DNA from: Lachnospiraceae bacterium NK4A144
GTDB lineage: Bacteria > Bacillota > Clostridia > Lachnospirales > Lachnospiraceae
DNA: 64,000 bases
Assembly: GCA_000424365.1 (NCBI GenBank)
Contig: AUJT01000016.1
Location: 29,090 to 93,089 of the forward strand
Direction: 5' to 3'
Every line of letters begins with the position of its first letter. The stretch's first letter is position 1. The notes under the pieces are model-generated. The model was not told the DNA's origin. It saw only the letters and a program-made list of their open reading frames with translations, and searched no databases. Below, piece after piece: positions 8,525 to 17,255 of the stretch. A program made the translations under genes and the position numbers.

Positions 8525-8566
8525 AATATAGCATTGCAATAAAAAGATTGCAGTGCTATATTCTTT
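8525..8566 (+). terminator. 16-bp inverted repeat, terminator-like, overlapping a promoter-like pair
   Basis: AATATAGCATTGCAAT (8525-8540) and ATTGCAGTGCTATATT (8547-8562) form an inverted repeat with one mismatch and a 6-nt loop, followed by CTTTTC. It may terminate the AIM24-like gene. The same bases contain TTGCAA (8534-8539) and TATATT (8557-8562) at exactly 17 bp, a plausible promoter for the sugar-binding protein. Sequence alone cannot separate the two roles. Confidence 0.5.
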
Positions 8567-8576
8567 TCGAAAGGTC

Positions 8577-8612
8577 GGAAACGTTACCGATAACGATACC
8601 GACAACGGTTCC
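8577..8612 (+). promoter_or_regulatory. LacI-type operator sites upstream of the sugar-binding protein gene
   Basis: GGAAACGTTACC (8577-8588) is a near-perfect palindrome of the LacI-family type, with a further related half-palindrome CCGACAACGGTTCC at 8599-8612. They start 14 bp after the TATATT -10 candidate, where a repressor would block initiation. A LacI-family gene ends this cluster at 13.5-14.6 kb and is the obvious candidate to bind them. Confidence 0.55.
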
Positions 8613-8652
8613 AAATTGTATAAGTTTTAATACAGAAAGGAAAAGGGAGAAA

Positions 8653-10044
8653 ATGAAAAAGAAGGTTGTAAGTGTATTACTTAGTACAGCAATGCTCGCA
8701 ACAATGCTTGCAGGATGCGGAAATAAAGCAGCAGCACCGGCAGGAGGAGATGCACCGGCATCCGAGGCAGGATCAGAAGCAGCATCAGCAGAGGCAGGCG
8801 CATCTGAGGCAGGCGCATCTGAGGCAGCTGCACCGGCAGCAAACGCAGGAGAAGGAAAGGTTTATTACTTAAACTTCAAACCGGAAGCAGATGAGCAGTG
8901 GCAGAAGCTCGCAGCAGATTACACAGCAGAGACAGGTGTTCCGGTAACTGTAGTAACAGCAGCAAGCGGTGAGTACGAGACAACTCTTCAGTCTGAGATT
9001 GCAAAGAGCGAAGCACCGACAATGTTCCAGGTAAACGGACCTGTAGGTCTCAGTAACTGGGTAGACTACTGCTACGATCTCTCTGATGCAGAGATCACAA
9101 AGGGACTTACAAGCGATGACTACGCACTTAAAGATGCAGACGGTGTAACACGTGGTGTTGCATACGTTATTGAGTCCTACGGTATCATCACAAATAAGAA
9201 GCTTCTTGAGAAAGCAGGATATTCAGTAGATAAGATTCAGTCATTTGATGATCTGAAGAAGGCAGCAGAAGATATCACAGCTCGTAAGGATGAGCTTGGA
9301 TTCTCGGCATTTGCATCAACAGGTATGGATTCTTCATCAGACTGGAGATTCAAGACACACCTTGCAAACCTTCCTATCTACTTTGAGTATCAGGAAGATG
9401 GAATTAATTCCACAGAGGCTATCAAGGGCACATACCTTGATAACTACAAGAATATCTTTGATCTGTACATCAACAATTCCACATGCGATCCGAAGGAGCT
9501 CTCCGCAAAGACAGCAGATGACGCAAGAAACGAGTTCCTCGATGGAAAGGCAGTATTCTATCAGAACGGTTCATGGGAGTACAGCAGCCTTGCTGAGAAG
9601 TTCTCAGATGACGAGCTTGCAATGCTTCCTATCTACATAGGAGTTGGTGATGAAGCAAATCAGGGTCTCTGCACAGGTACAGAGAACTACTGGTGTGTAA
9701 ACTCTGAGGCATCTGAAGAAGATATCGCTGCAACACTCGCATTCATGAACTGGTGCGTAACAAGCGAAGAAGGCACAAAGACAATGGCTGAGGATATGGG
9801 CTTCACAATCCCGTTCAAGACAGCAGAGGCATCTCCTAACGTATTCGTAAAGCAGGATGCAGACAACACAGCAGCAGGCAAGAAACCGGTATCATGGAAC
9901 TTCACAACAATGCCTTCTGAAGAGTGGAAGAATACACTTGGTTCTGCACTTACAGCATATGCAGCAGGAACAGGCAGCTGGGATGATGTAAAGACAGCAT
10001 TTGTTGACAACTGGGCAACAGAGTACTCACTCGCAAACGAGTAA
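8653..10044 (+). CDS. sugar ABC transporter substrate-binding lipoprotein (maltodextrin type)
   Basis: A 463-residue binding protein. Lipoprotein signal with lipobox LAG-C22, then an Ala/Glu/Ser-rich linker (~25-70) and a bacterial solute-binding fold. The segments TEYSLANE at the end, NGSWEYSSL and PIYIGVGDE are typical of family-1 (MalE-like) sugar-binding proteins. It captures oligosaccharides outside the cell and passes them to the permeases encoded next. The ATG at 8653 has GGGAG upstream. An in-frame earlier start would place non-signal sequence before the lipoprotein signal. LacI-type operators precede it, and a stem-loop follows the stop. Confidence 0.92.
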   Translation: MKKKVVSVLLSTAMLATMLAGCGNKAAAPAGGDAPASEAGSEAASAEAGASEAGASEAAAPAANAGEGKVYYLNFKPEADEQWQKLAADYTAETGVPVTVVTAASGEYETTLQSEIAKSEAPTMFQVNGPVGLSNWVDYCYDLSDAEITKGLTSDDYALKDADGVTRGVAYVIESYGIITNKKLLEKAGYSVDKIQSFDDLKKAAEDITARKDELGFSAFASTGMDSSSDWRFKTHLANLPIYFEYQEDGINSTEAIKGTYLDNYKNIFDLYINNSTCDPKELSAKTADDARNEFLDGKAVFYQNGSWEYSSLAEKFSDDELAMLPIYIGVGDEANQGLCTGTENYWCVNSEASEEDIAATLAFMNWCVTSEEGTKTMAEDMGFTIPFKTAEASPNVFVKQDADNTAAGKKPVSWNFTTMPSEEWKNTLGSALTAYAAGTGSWDDVKTAFVDNWATEYSLANE

Positions 10045-10086
10045 GAATAAATGTAAAAAAGATGTCGGAAACTGACATCAAAAAGT

Positions 10087-10143
10087 GGGCAGGCAATAAA
10101 AAAAGCCTGCCCATATCACTGAATTTTTTCGGAACCGTTTCCG
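10087..10143 (+). promoter_or_regulatory. intercistronic hairpin plus LacI-type operator between binding protein and permeases
   Basis: GGGCAGGC (10087-10094) pairs with GCCTGCCC (10105-10112) but has no T-run, so it is more likely an mRNA-stabilising or partial-termination hairpin, as is common after binding-protein genes. GGAACCGTTTCC at 10131-10142 is a near-palindrome matching the operators at 8577-8612, suggesting a second point of control for the permease genes. Confidence 0.5.
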
Positions 10144-10240
10144 ATAAAAAAGATATAAGCCATCAGGCATACAAAAAGACGCATTATCACAAAAACACGA
10201 GTTACATACTGTCATCTAAGTTAGAAAGGCGGAAAGCCAC

Positions 10241-11092
10241 ATGGAGAAATCAGTTAGAAAATACTGGCCGGTATTTTTATTACCGACACTCATCGCATTC
10301 ACAATAGGCTTCTTATGGCCGTTTATCTGGGGTATTTACCTTTCATTCTGCAAATTCAATACCGTTAACAAAGTAAAGTTTGTCGGTATTTCAAACTATA
10401 CAAGAGTCTTTTCAGACAGCACCTTTGTACACGCATTCTGGTTTACTGCGCTCTTCACATTAGCATCCACAGTGCTCATAAATGTAATAGCATTCCTGAT
10501 CGCAGTACTTCTCACACGCGGTATCAAAGGAACAAACATATTCCGTACCATCTTCTTTATGCCAAACCTCATCGGAGGAATCGTACTTGGTTATATCTGG
10601 CAGATCCTTTTGGACGGACTTCTTTCAAACTGGGGACTTCCTCTCCTTGCCCTCAATGAAAAAGCCGGTTTCACAGGACTCCTGATCCTCATGGGATGGC
10701 AGCAGATTGGATATATGATGATCATTTACATCGCAGGACTTCAGAACGTAAGCCCGGATCTCATCGAAGCTGCCGAGATCGACGGAGCTACTCCGTGGCA
10801 GATCCTCACAAAGATCAAGATACCTATGGTAATGCCCAGTGTAACGATCTGTACATTCCTTACACTTACAAATTCATTTAAGCTCTTTGACCAGAACCTG
10901 TCTCTTACAGGCGGTGAACCTGCAAAGAAGTCACAGATGCTCGCCCTGAATATCTACGATACATTCTATGCCCGTTCCGGCGGTCAGTGGAAGGGAATCG
11001 GTCAGGCTAAGGCAGTTGTATTCTTCCTGCTGGTTGTAGTCATCGCACTGATCCAGCTCAGAGCTACCAGAACAAAGGAGGTTCAGGCATAA
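10241..11092 (+). CDS. sugar ABC transporter permease, MalF type
   Basis: A 283-residue inner-membrane permease with six predicted helices, the first at ~12-34 (FLLPTLIAFTIGFLWPFIWG). The EAA loop that docks on the ATPase is visible as EAAEIDGATPWQILTKIKIP. It forms the channel with the MalG-type subunit encoded next, fed by the upstream binding protein. No ATPase gene is present in the cluster, so a shared MsmK/MalK-type ATPase elsewhere is probably used. Preceded by AAAGGCGG. Its stop overlaps the next start (TAATG). Confidence 0.93.
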   Translation: MEKSVRKYWPVFLLPTLIAFTIGFLWPFIWGIYLSFCKFNTVNKVKFVGISNYTRVFSDSTFVHAFWFTALFTLASTVLINVIAFLIAVLLTRGIKGTNIFRTIFFMPNLIGGIVLGYIWQILLDGLLSNWGLPLLALNEKAGFTGLLILMGWQQIGYMMIIYIAGLQNVSPDLIEAAEIDGATPWQILTKIKIPMVMPSVTICTFLTLTNSFKLFDQNLSLTGGEPAKKSQMLALNIYDTFYARSGGQWKGIGQAKAVVFFLLVVVIALIQLRATRTKEVQA

Positions 11093-11964
11093 TGGCAGTT
11101 GTAAATATGGAAAAAAAGCAGGAATCAAAAAAGACACGGATAATAAATATGATCCTGTCAGTAGTATTTGCGCTGGTCTGTGTCGTATACGTTTACCCGA
11201 TATTTCTGATCGTAACAAATTCACTGAAAATCGAGTCTGCTATATCAACAAATACAGCATTTAAGCTCCCGACAGCAGATACATTTGCAGGAATCGCTAA
11301 CTATATATACGGCGTTACAAAGATGGACTTCCTTTCATCTTTCCTGTACAGCCTTTTTATCACAGTATCATCAGTAGTACTCATAATCCTTTGCTGCTCA
11401 ATGTGCGCATGGTATATCTCCAGAGTAAATACACTGGCATCAAAGGCAATGTACTACCTTTGCATCTTTTCAATGGTCGTTCCTTTCCAGATGGTAATGT
11501 TTACCCTGGCAAAGACAGCAGATACATTAAAGCTCAACACACCTTTCAATATCTGCATAATCTATCTCGGATTCGGCGCAGGTCTTGCTGTATTTATGTT
11601 TACAGGATTTATGAAATCCATGCCTCTTGAAATTGAAGAAGCAGCGATGATCGACGGATGTAGTCCGATACAGATGTTTTTTCGCGTAGTTATGCCGATA
11701 ACTAAACCGACAACAATTTCTACTGCAATCCTCGAGACCATGTGGGTATGGAACGACTATCTCCTGCCAACACTGGTACTTGATATCAAGAAGTACAGGA
11801 CTATCCCTATGGATATCCAGTATTTCCGCGGAAGTTACGGAAGTGTGCAGATGGCGCCGATGATGGCATGTATCGTTATCACGATCATTCCTGTGATCCT
11901 TCTCTATCTTTTCTGCCAGAAGTATATCATCGAGGGTGTAGTTGCCGGAGCAGTAAAGGGGTAA
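11092..11964 (+). CDS. sugar ABC transporter permease, MalG type
   Basis: A 290-residue permease subunit with six membrane helices. The EAA loop reads EIEEAAMIDGCSPIQMFFRV, followed by P-(I)-T-KPT, and the C-terminus (QKYIIEGVVAGAVKG) is the MalG-family ending. It starts at an ATG overlapping the MalF-type stop by one base, with AAAGGAGG upstream. It pairs with the MalF-type subunit for oligosaccharide import. Directly followed by malQ, supporting a maltodextrin or alpha-glucan substrate. Confidence 0.93.
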   Translation: MAVVNMEKKQESKKTRIINMILSVVFALVCVVYVYPIFLIVTNSLKIESAISTNTAFKLPTADTFAGIANYIYGVTKMDFLSSFLYSLFITVSSVVLIILCCSMCAWYISRVNTLASKAMYYLCIFSMVVPFQMVMFTLAKTADTLKLNTPFNICIIYLGFGAGLAVFMFTGFMKSMPLEIEEAAMIDGCSPIQMFFRVVMPITKPTTISTAILETMWVWNDYLLPTLVLDIKKYRTIPMDIQYFRGSYGSVQMAPMMACIVITIIPVILLYLFCQKYIIEGVVAGAVKG

Positions 11965-11970
11965 TTGATT

Positions 11971-13458
11971 ATGAAAAGAAGCGCAGGTGTATTAATGCCG
12001 ATAGCATCACTACCTTCTGAGTACGGTATCGGCAGTTTTTCAAAAGAAGCATATGAATTTGTAGACAACGTGGCAGAGTCAGGACTCAATTTGTGGCAGC
12101 TCCTGCCTCTAGGGCCGACGAGCTATGGTGACAGCCCGTATTCTTCTTTTTCAACCTTTGCGGGAAACCCATATTTTATCGATCTTGACAGGCTTGTAGA
12201 GAAAAAGTGGCTTACAAAAGCGGAAATCGCGGAATATGATTTCGGAAAGAATAAAGACCGTGTAGATTACGGAAAAATCTACACTTCACGGTTTAAAGTG
12301 TTGAAAAAAGCCTTTGAAAAAAGTAATATAGAAAAATCGGCTGATTTTAAGGCTTTTGTAAAAGAAAATGCCTTTTGGCTTGAAGACTATGCTTTATATA
12401 TGGCAGTTAAAAATTCCTTTGACGGACTTAGCTGGCTCAAATGGGATGAACCAATAAGACGCAGGGAAGAAAAGGCGCTTGCCGAAGCCAGAAAAAAGTT
12501 TGCTAAAGAGATCGTATTTTACGAGTTTCAGCAGTTCGAATTTGCGGAAGAATGGAAAGCTCTGAAAGAATATGCTAATGAAAAGGGCATACGTCTTATC
12601 GGTGATATTCCGATCTACGTAGCTATGGACAGCGCAGATGCGTGGGCTCATCCGGAGATGTTCCAGTTTGATGAAAATCTGGAGCCAAAGGCTGTTGCAG
12701 GCTGCCCGCCTGATGGATTTTCCGCAACAGGACAGCTTTGGGGAAATCCTCTTTACGACTGGGATTATCATAAAGAAACCGGTTTTGAATGGTGGATGAA
12801 GCGCTTAAAGAAGTGCTTTGAACTTTATGATATTGTTCGTATTGATCATTTCCGCGGTTTTGACGCATATTATTCCATTCCTTATCCTGCAAAGGATGCA
12901 AGGGGCGGAAAGTGGAAGAAGGGACCGGGCTATGAGCTTTTTGCAGAGATGAAAAAGCAGCTCGGAGAACGTGAAGTTATCGCGGAAGATCTGGGATTCC
13001 TGACTCCTTCGGTTCGAAGGCTCGTAAAGAGGACAGGGTATCCCGGTATGAAGATATTGGAATTTGCGTTTGATTCCAGAGATGAATCTGACTATCTGCC
13101 TCATAATTATGAGCATAATTCTGTAGTTTATACAGGAACTCATGACAATGATACCGTGCTCGGATGGTACAGATCTATCTGTGCAGCGGATCGCAGATTT
13201 GCGGAGAAGTACATGGATCTAAAGGGAGTTCCGGAAGAAGAGATCCCATGGAAATTCATAAGAGCCGCGTTTGCAAGCGTGTCCGATATCTGTATCATAC
13301 CCATGCAGGATTTTCTCGGACTTGGCGGAGAAGCGCGTATCAATACACCGTCAACTCTCGGCAAAAACTGGGAATGGCGTATGCGTAAGAGTGCTTTTTC
13401 TAAAAAAATCAGGAAGCGGATAGCCGAGTATGTAAAGCTTTATGCCAGAAATAGATAA
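11971..13458 (+). CDS. malQ: 4-alpha-glucanotransferase (amylomaltase)
   Basis: A 495-residue GH77 enzyme. Start MKRSAGVLMPIASLPSEYGIG, then the family motifs LPLGPTSYGDSPYSSFSTFA, GDIPIYVAMDSADAW, IVRIDHFRGF with the catalytic Asp nucleophile, VIAEDLGFLT with the acid/base Glu and YTGTHDNDT with the stabilising Asp. It disproportionates imported maltodextrins in the cytoplasm. The ATG at 11971 (AGGGG upstream) is chosen over a TTG two codons earlier. It follows the permeases by 6 bp, so it belongs to the same operon. A strong hairpin with TTTT follows the stop. Confidence 0.95.
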   Translation: MKRSAGVLMPIASLPSEYGIGSFSKEAYEFVDNVAESGLNLWQLLPLGPTSYGDSPYSSFSTFAGNPYFIDLDRLVEKKWLTKAEIAEYDFGKNKDRVDYGKIYTSRFKVLKKAFEKSNIEKSADFKAFVKENAFWLEDYALYMAVKNSFDGLSWLKWDEPIRRREEKALAEARKKFAKEIVFYEFQQFEFAEEWKALKEYANEKGIRLIGDIPIYVAMDSADAWAHPEMFQFDENLEPKAVAGCPPDGFSATGQLWGNPLYDWDYHKETGFEWWMKRLKKCFELYDIVRIDHFRGFDAYYSIPYPAKDARGGKWKKGPGYELFAEMKKQLGEREVIAEDLGFLTPSVRRLVKRTGYPGMKILEFAFDSRDESDYLPHNYEHNSVVYTGTHDNDTVLGWYRSICAADRRFAEKYMDLKGVPEEEIPWKFIRAAFASVSDICIIPMQDFLGLGGEARINTPSTLGKNWEWRMRKSAFSKKIRKRIAEYVKLYARNR

Positions 13459-13469
13459 TGAAATTAAGG

Positions 13470-13493
13470 GCGGGGCGTGCAAGCCCCGCTTTT
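13470..13493 (+). terminator. intrinsic terminator after malQ
   Basis: GCGGGGC (13470-13476) and GCCCCGC (13483-13489) with a 6-nt loop and TTTT. It lies inside the longest possible reading frame of the LacI gene, which argues that the LacI gene truly starts further on, at 13521. Confidence 0.75.
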
Positions 13494-13520
13494 AACGGGG
13501 GAAGGAAGAGTAACGGCCTG

Positions 13521-14555
13521 ATGAATTCTGTGAATATAAGAGATATAGCCAGGATGTGCGGAGTGGGTGTAAGCACGGTATCCCGGGCTATAAATAATCA
13601 TCCGGACATAAATCCGGAAACAAAAGAAAAAATACTTCAGTGCATTGCGGATAATAATTATATTCCAAATAACAGTGCACGAAATCTTAAAAGACAGGAA
13701 TCAAGGGTCATTGCTGTTTTGATCAAGGGTCTGACAAATACCTTCCTTATAGAAATGATCCAGTTATTGGAAAAAGAAATTAAGCGTCATGGATACACTA
13801 TGGCGCTTGAACGTGTTCATTTTGATCAGGACGAAGTGGATATCGCCCTTGAGCTCGTAAAGGAAAAAAGACTTCGTGGCATCATCTTCCTCGGAGGAGA
13901 TTTTGAGAACCGCGTAAGTAAACTTAAGGAGCTTGATGTTCCTTTTATCCTCAGTACAGCAGGATCACAGCCGGAAGACATCAGCGAAGATGAGTATTCC
14001 TCAGTATCGGTAGCGGATATGGAGGAAGGCTATAAGATGACAGAGTACCTCATAAAGAACGGACATAAGAGGATCGCAATGATCTCCGCTAAAACAGATG
14101 ATGAGAGTATAGGTAAGCTGAGACTTCGCGGATATAAAAAGGCGCTCGAGGATAATGGTATCCCGTTTGATCCCGAACTTGTAATGTTTATGAGACCGGA
14201 TATCGAAGACTATTCCATGGAAAACGGCTATGAGGTCACAAAGCAGTTTCTGGCAAAAAAAGTGCCCTTTACAGCTCTTTTTGCCGTATCTGATACGTTG
14301 GCGATAGGCGCGATAAGAGCTTTTTACGAAGCGGGGATAAAAGTACCGGATGACGTATCTTTAGTGGGATTTGATGGAGTGGAAGCCGGAAAATTTTCCT
14401 GTCCTGCCCTTACTACTATGGGACAGCCGGTGCGCGAAATGGCAAAAGAAACTGTAGATATCCTTTTCGGTATCATAGACGGACATGGCGAACACAAGCA
14501 CAAGATCTGTCAGGCACATCTGGTAGAAAGAGAATCCGTAAAGAAGATAAACTAA
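13521..14555 (+). CDS. LacI-family transcriptional regulator
   Basis: A 344-residue repressor. Helix-turn-helix at residues ~4-25 (IRDIARMCGVGVSTVSRAIN) with hinge (YIPNNSARNLKR), then a periplasmic-binding-like sensor domain (VIAVLIKGLTNTF, FTALFAVSDTLAIGAIRAF, PDDVSLVGFDG). It probably binds the palindromes at 8577-8612 and 10131-10142 and responds to a maltodextrin. The start at 13521 follows GGGGGAAGGAAG. An upstream in-frame ATG at 13458 would include the malQ terminator in the coding region and add 21 unconserved residues. Confidence 0.93.
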   Translation: MNSVNIRDIARMCGVGVSTVSRAINNHPDINPETKEKILQCIADNNYIPNNSARNLKRQESRVIAVLIKGLTNTFLIEMIQLLEKEIKRHGYTMALERVHFDQDEVDIALELVKEKRLRGIIFLGGDFENRVSKLKELDVPFILSTAGSQPEDISEDEYSSVSVADMEEGYKMTEYLIKNGHKRIAMISAKTDDESIGKLRLRGYKKALEDNGIPFDPELVMFMRPDIEDYSMENGYEVTKQFLAKKVPFTALFAVSDTLAIGAIRAFYEAGIKVPDDVSLVGFDGVEAGKFSCPALTTMGQPVREMAKETVDILFGIIDGHGEHKHKICQAHLVERESVKKIN

Positions 14556-14602
14556 AAGTTTCTGATTATTTAATTTGTTGCGTAGAGCAGATAAGAGTAT
14601 AC

Positions 14603-14644
14603 TTAGGAAAGACTGGGAAAATCGGTCTTTCCTAATATTCTTTT
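14603..14644 (+). terminator. intrinsic terminator after the LacI gene
   Basis: TTAGGAAAGAC (14603-14613) pairs perfectly with GTCTTTCCTAA (14625-14635), followed by TATTCTTTT. Confidence 0.88.
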
Positions 14645-14662
14645 AAAACAAATGGAGACCAT

Positions 14663-15148
14663 ATGGAAAATCGTGAAATTGAGCGTAAATGGCTCGTAAA
14701 GAAAGTCCCTTTTGAACTGGATGGTTATGAATGTCTTGAAATTGAGCAGGCATATCTCTCGTCATCTCCGACGGTCAGAGTACGTAAGGAGAACGATCAC
14801 TTTTATCTCACTTACAAAGCGGCCCGCAATACACCGGGAAATAACGACATCTCGCATGAGGAATATAATCTGCCGCTTGATGAGAGAACCTACCTTCATT
14901 TAAGAAAAAAAAGAGACGGCAGGCTCATAACCAAAAAAAGGTATGTGATCCCTATAGAAAATTCGCTGAAGATCGAGCTTGATATATTTGAAGGCGATAT
15001 TGCGCCGCTGATCCTTGCTGAAGTTGAATTTCAGTCAGAGGAAGAAGCGCTTGCGTTTACAGGACCGGAATGGTTCGGAGAGGATGTTTCCTTTGACCGC
15101 AGATACAAAAATGCAGTCATGGCAACAGATGAAAACTGGAAGTTATAA
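14663..15148 (+). CDS. CYTH-domain protein (triphosphate tunnel metalloenzyme family)
   Basis: A 161-residue CYTH protein. The signature ExExK is E5-I-E7-R-K9 (NREIERKWL). Alternating Arg/Lys/Glu strands line the tunnel: TVRVRKENDHFYLTYKA, TKKRYVIP, KIELDIFEG and LAEVEFQSEEEA. Bacterial members often hydrolyse inorganic triphosphate or bind long-chain phosphate, and some are class-IV adenylate cyclases. The short length favours a triphosphatase. The ATG follows AATGGAGA. Followed at 26 bp by a DJ-1-family gene, probably one transcript. Confidence 0.9.
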   Translation: MENREIERKWLVKKVPFELDGYECLEIEQAYLSSSPTVRVRKENDHFYLTYKAARNTPGNNDISHEEYNLPLDERTYLHLRKKRDGRLITKKRYVIPIENSLKIELDIFEGDIAPLILAEVEFQSEEEALAFTGPEWFGEDVSFDRRYKNAVMATDENWKL

Positions 15149-15174
15149 ACTATCGTTTTTCGAGGAGGGTTATC

Positions 15175-15726
15175 ATGGAAAAAAAGGCAGTAGTATTTCT
15201 TGCGGACGGATTTGAAGAAATCGAGGGTCTTACAACGGTAGATTTCTTAAGACGTGCAGGAGTTGATCTCATCACTGTTTCGATAATGGACAGCACGGAG
15301 ATCATGGGTTCTCACGGTATTCCGATAGAAGCTGACATGATGATGAACGAGCTTAAGTATGATGATGTTGATATGTTCATCCTGCCGGGCGGCGGAGTCG
15401 GAACAGAGAATCTGGAGCAGAGCGATAAGCTCAGAGACATCCTTATAAAAGCAAATAAGGCAGAAAAATTTATCTCAGCTATCTGCGCGGCACCGAGAGT
15501 TATCGGAAAGCTGGGATTCCTAAATGGAAAGAAGGCAACCTGTTATCCCGGAAATGAGAAGTTCCTCGAGGGAGCAGAGTATCATCCTGAGGAAAAAGCT
15601 GTTACAGACGGAAGATTTGTGACATCAAGAGGTATGGGCGCATCCATAGAGTTTGCAGCAGCAAATTGTGCGCAGCTTCTCGGACAGGAGAAAGCAGATG
15701 AGATACTGGCACAGATTCAGTATTAA
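15175..15726 (+). CDS. DJ-1/PfpI-family protein
   Basis: A 183-residue DJ-1/ThiJ/YajL-type protein. VVFLADGFEEIEGLTTVDFL carries the conserved Glu (E16 region), and ISAICAAPRVIG contains the nucleophile-elbow cysteine C104. GGGVGTENL and the end ASIEFAAANCAQLLG are also typical. Suggested roles for the family are oxidative-stress chaperone, glyoxalase III or deglycase, and none is certain here. GAGGAGGG precedes the start. It follows the CYTH gene closely. Confidence 0.92.
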   Translation: MEKKAVVFLADGFEEIEGLTTVDFLRRAGVDLITVSIMDSTEIMGSHGIPIEADMMMNELKYDDVDMFILPGGGVGTENLEQSDKLRDILIKANKAEKFISAICAAPRVIGKLGFLNGKKATCYPGNEKFLEGAEYHPEEKAVTDGRFVTSRGMGASIEFAAANCAQLLGQEKADEILAQIQY

Positions 15727-15786
15727 TGCCCGTATTTAGTCAGATAAAATTGTGAAAAATGTATATGTTGTTTACAGTTTTTTAAC

Positions 15787-15815
15787 TGGATATTTGATTT
15801 CTGCTGTGTTATACT
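15787..15815 (+). promoter_or_regulatory. candidate sigma-A promoter of tig
   Basis: TGGATA (15787-15792) and TATACT (15810-15815) are 17 bp apart. A transcript from here would have a leader of about 100 nt before the tig ATG, containing the hairpin at 15850-15890. Confidence 0.5.
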
Positions 15816-15849
15816 ACCTTGGTTATGACTGATAGTGCGCGCTGATATC

Positions 15850-15890
15850 ATGAGTCGCGCATCGAATCGCGAAATACGCGACTCATTTTT
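15850..15890 (+). terminator. terminator-like hairpin in the tig leader
   Basis: ATGAGTCGCG (15850-15859) pairs perfectly with CGCGACTCAT (15877-15886), and the arm ends in TTTTT. It can end the DJ-1 transcript. It also lies downstream of the candidate tig promoter, so it could act as an attenuator. The loop itself contains another CGCG-rich segment. Confidence 0.75.
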
Positions 15891-15921
15891 CTATATTTAA
15901 AACTGGAGGTTAGGAATTAAA

Positions 15922-17232
15922 ATGAGTTTACAGGTTGAAAAACTGGACCACAACATGGCAAAGCTTACCATCGAGGCAGCTGCAGAGGATTTTGAAAAGG
16001 CTGTTCAGCAGGCATATCTGAAGAACAGAGGAAAGATTTCTGTTCCGGGATTCCGTAAGGGTAAGGCACCCCGTGCCCTGATCGAGAAGATGTACGGCAA
16101 GGGAGTATTCTTTGAAGATGCGGCCAACGACCTGATTCCTGAAGCATATCAGAAGGCTGTTGAGGAGCATACAGAGCTCGATATCGTTTCCCGTCCTAAG
16201 ATCGATGTTACACAGATCGAGAGCGGAAAGCCTTTCATCTTCACAGCAGAGGTTGCTCTTAAGCCTGAGGTTGAGCTTGGTAAGTACAAGGGCGTTAAGT
16301 GCGATGCTGTAGATACTTCTGTAACAGATGAAGAAGTTGACGCAGAGATCGAGAGACAGAGACAGAACAATGCACGTATGGTAGACGTTGAAGGTCGTGC
16401 TATCCAGGAGAAGGATATCGCCACTATCGACTTCGAGGGATTTGTTGACGGTGAGGCATTCGAAGGCGGAAAGAGCGAGAACTATGACCTTGAGATCGGT
16501 TCTCATTCCTTCATCGATACATTCGAAGATCAGCTGATCGGTAAGAACGCAGGCGATGAGACAGAAGTAAACGTTACATTCCCTGAGGATTATCAGGAGA
16601 AGTCTCTTGCAGGCAAGGCTGCTACATTCAAGGTAACAGTTAAGGGTATCAAGGAGAAGGAGCTTCCGGAGCTTAACAATGAGTTCGCTTCAGACGTTTC
16701 CGAGTTCGAGACTCTTGCCGAGTTCAAGGAAGATACAAAGAAGAAGATCGCTGAACGTAAGGAGAACAACGCTAAGGCTGCTAAGGAAGATCAGCTTATC
16801 CAGGCTATCATCGATGATTCCAAGATGGACATCCCGGATGCAATGATCGAGACAGAGGCAGATCAGCTTCTTCAGAACTATGCTATGAGACTTTCTTCTC
16901 AGGGCCTTTCACTCGATATGTACCTTAAGTACACAGGTATGACAGTTGACAGACTCAGAGACCAGATGAAGGATCAGGCTGTTAAGAATATCCACAGCCG
17001 TCTCGTTCTCGAGGCAGTTGTTGCTGCAGAGAAGCTTGAGGCTACTGATGAAGAGTACAACAACGAGCTTCAGAAGATGGCTGACCAGTATAAGATGGAG
17101 ATCGACAAGCTTAAGGATCTCGTAGGAGATAAGGAAGCAAAGAATATCAGAACAGATATCGCTATCCAGAAGGCTGTTGATCTGATCGTAGCAGAGGCTA
17201 AGGAGACAGCACCTGAGAAGTCTGCTGAATAA
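15922..17232 (+). CDS. tig: trigger factor, ribosome-associated chaperone and prolyl isomerase
   Basis: A 436-residue trigger factor. The N-terminal ribosome-binding domain includes the signature VPGFRKGKAPRALIEKMYG. The FKBP-type prolyl isomerase domain lies at ~155-245 (IATIDFEGFVDGEAFEGG ... VNVTFPEDYQEKSLAGKAA), followed by the long helical C-terminal chaperone arms. It binds near the ribosomal exit tunnel and shields nascent chains. TGGAGG precedes the start. It heads the tig-clpP-clpX-lon gene order typical of Firmicutes. Confidence 0.97.
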   Translation: MSLQVEKLDHNMAKLTIEAAAEDFEKAVQQAYLKNRGKISVPGFRKGKAPRALIEKMYGKGVFFEDAANDLIPEAYQKAVEEHTELDIVSRPKIDVTQIESGKPFIFTAEVALKPEVELGKYKGVKCDAVDTSVTDEEVDAEIERQRQNNARMVDVEGRAIQEKDIATIDFEGFVDGEAFEGGKSENYDLEIGSHSFIDTFEDQLIGKNAGDETEVNVTFPEDYQEKSLAGKAATFKVTVKGIKEKELPELNNEFASDVSEFETLAEFKEDTKKKIAERKENNAKAAKEDQLIQAIIDDSKMDIPDAMIETEADQLLQNYAMRLSSQGLSLDMYLKYTGMTVDRLRDQMKDQAVKNIHSRLVLEAVVAAEKLEATDEEYNNELQKMADQYKMEIDKLKDLVGDKEAKNIRTDIAIQKAVDLIVAEAKETAPEKSAE

Positions 17233-17255
17233 TTAACCACCTGGTACGATGTGTG

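Noticed and set aside
13458..13520. Longer LacI protein starting at 13458
   Set aside because: The extra 21 codons contain the malQ terminator, have no conserved sequence, and a good ribosome site precedes 13521.
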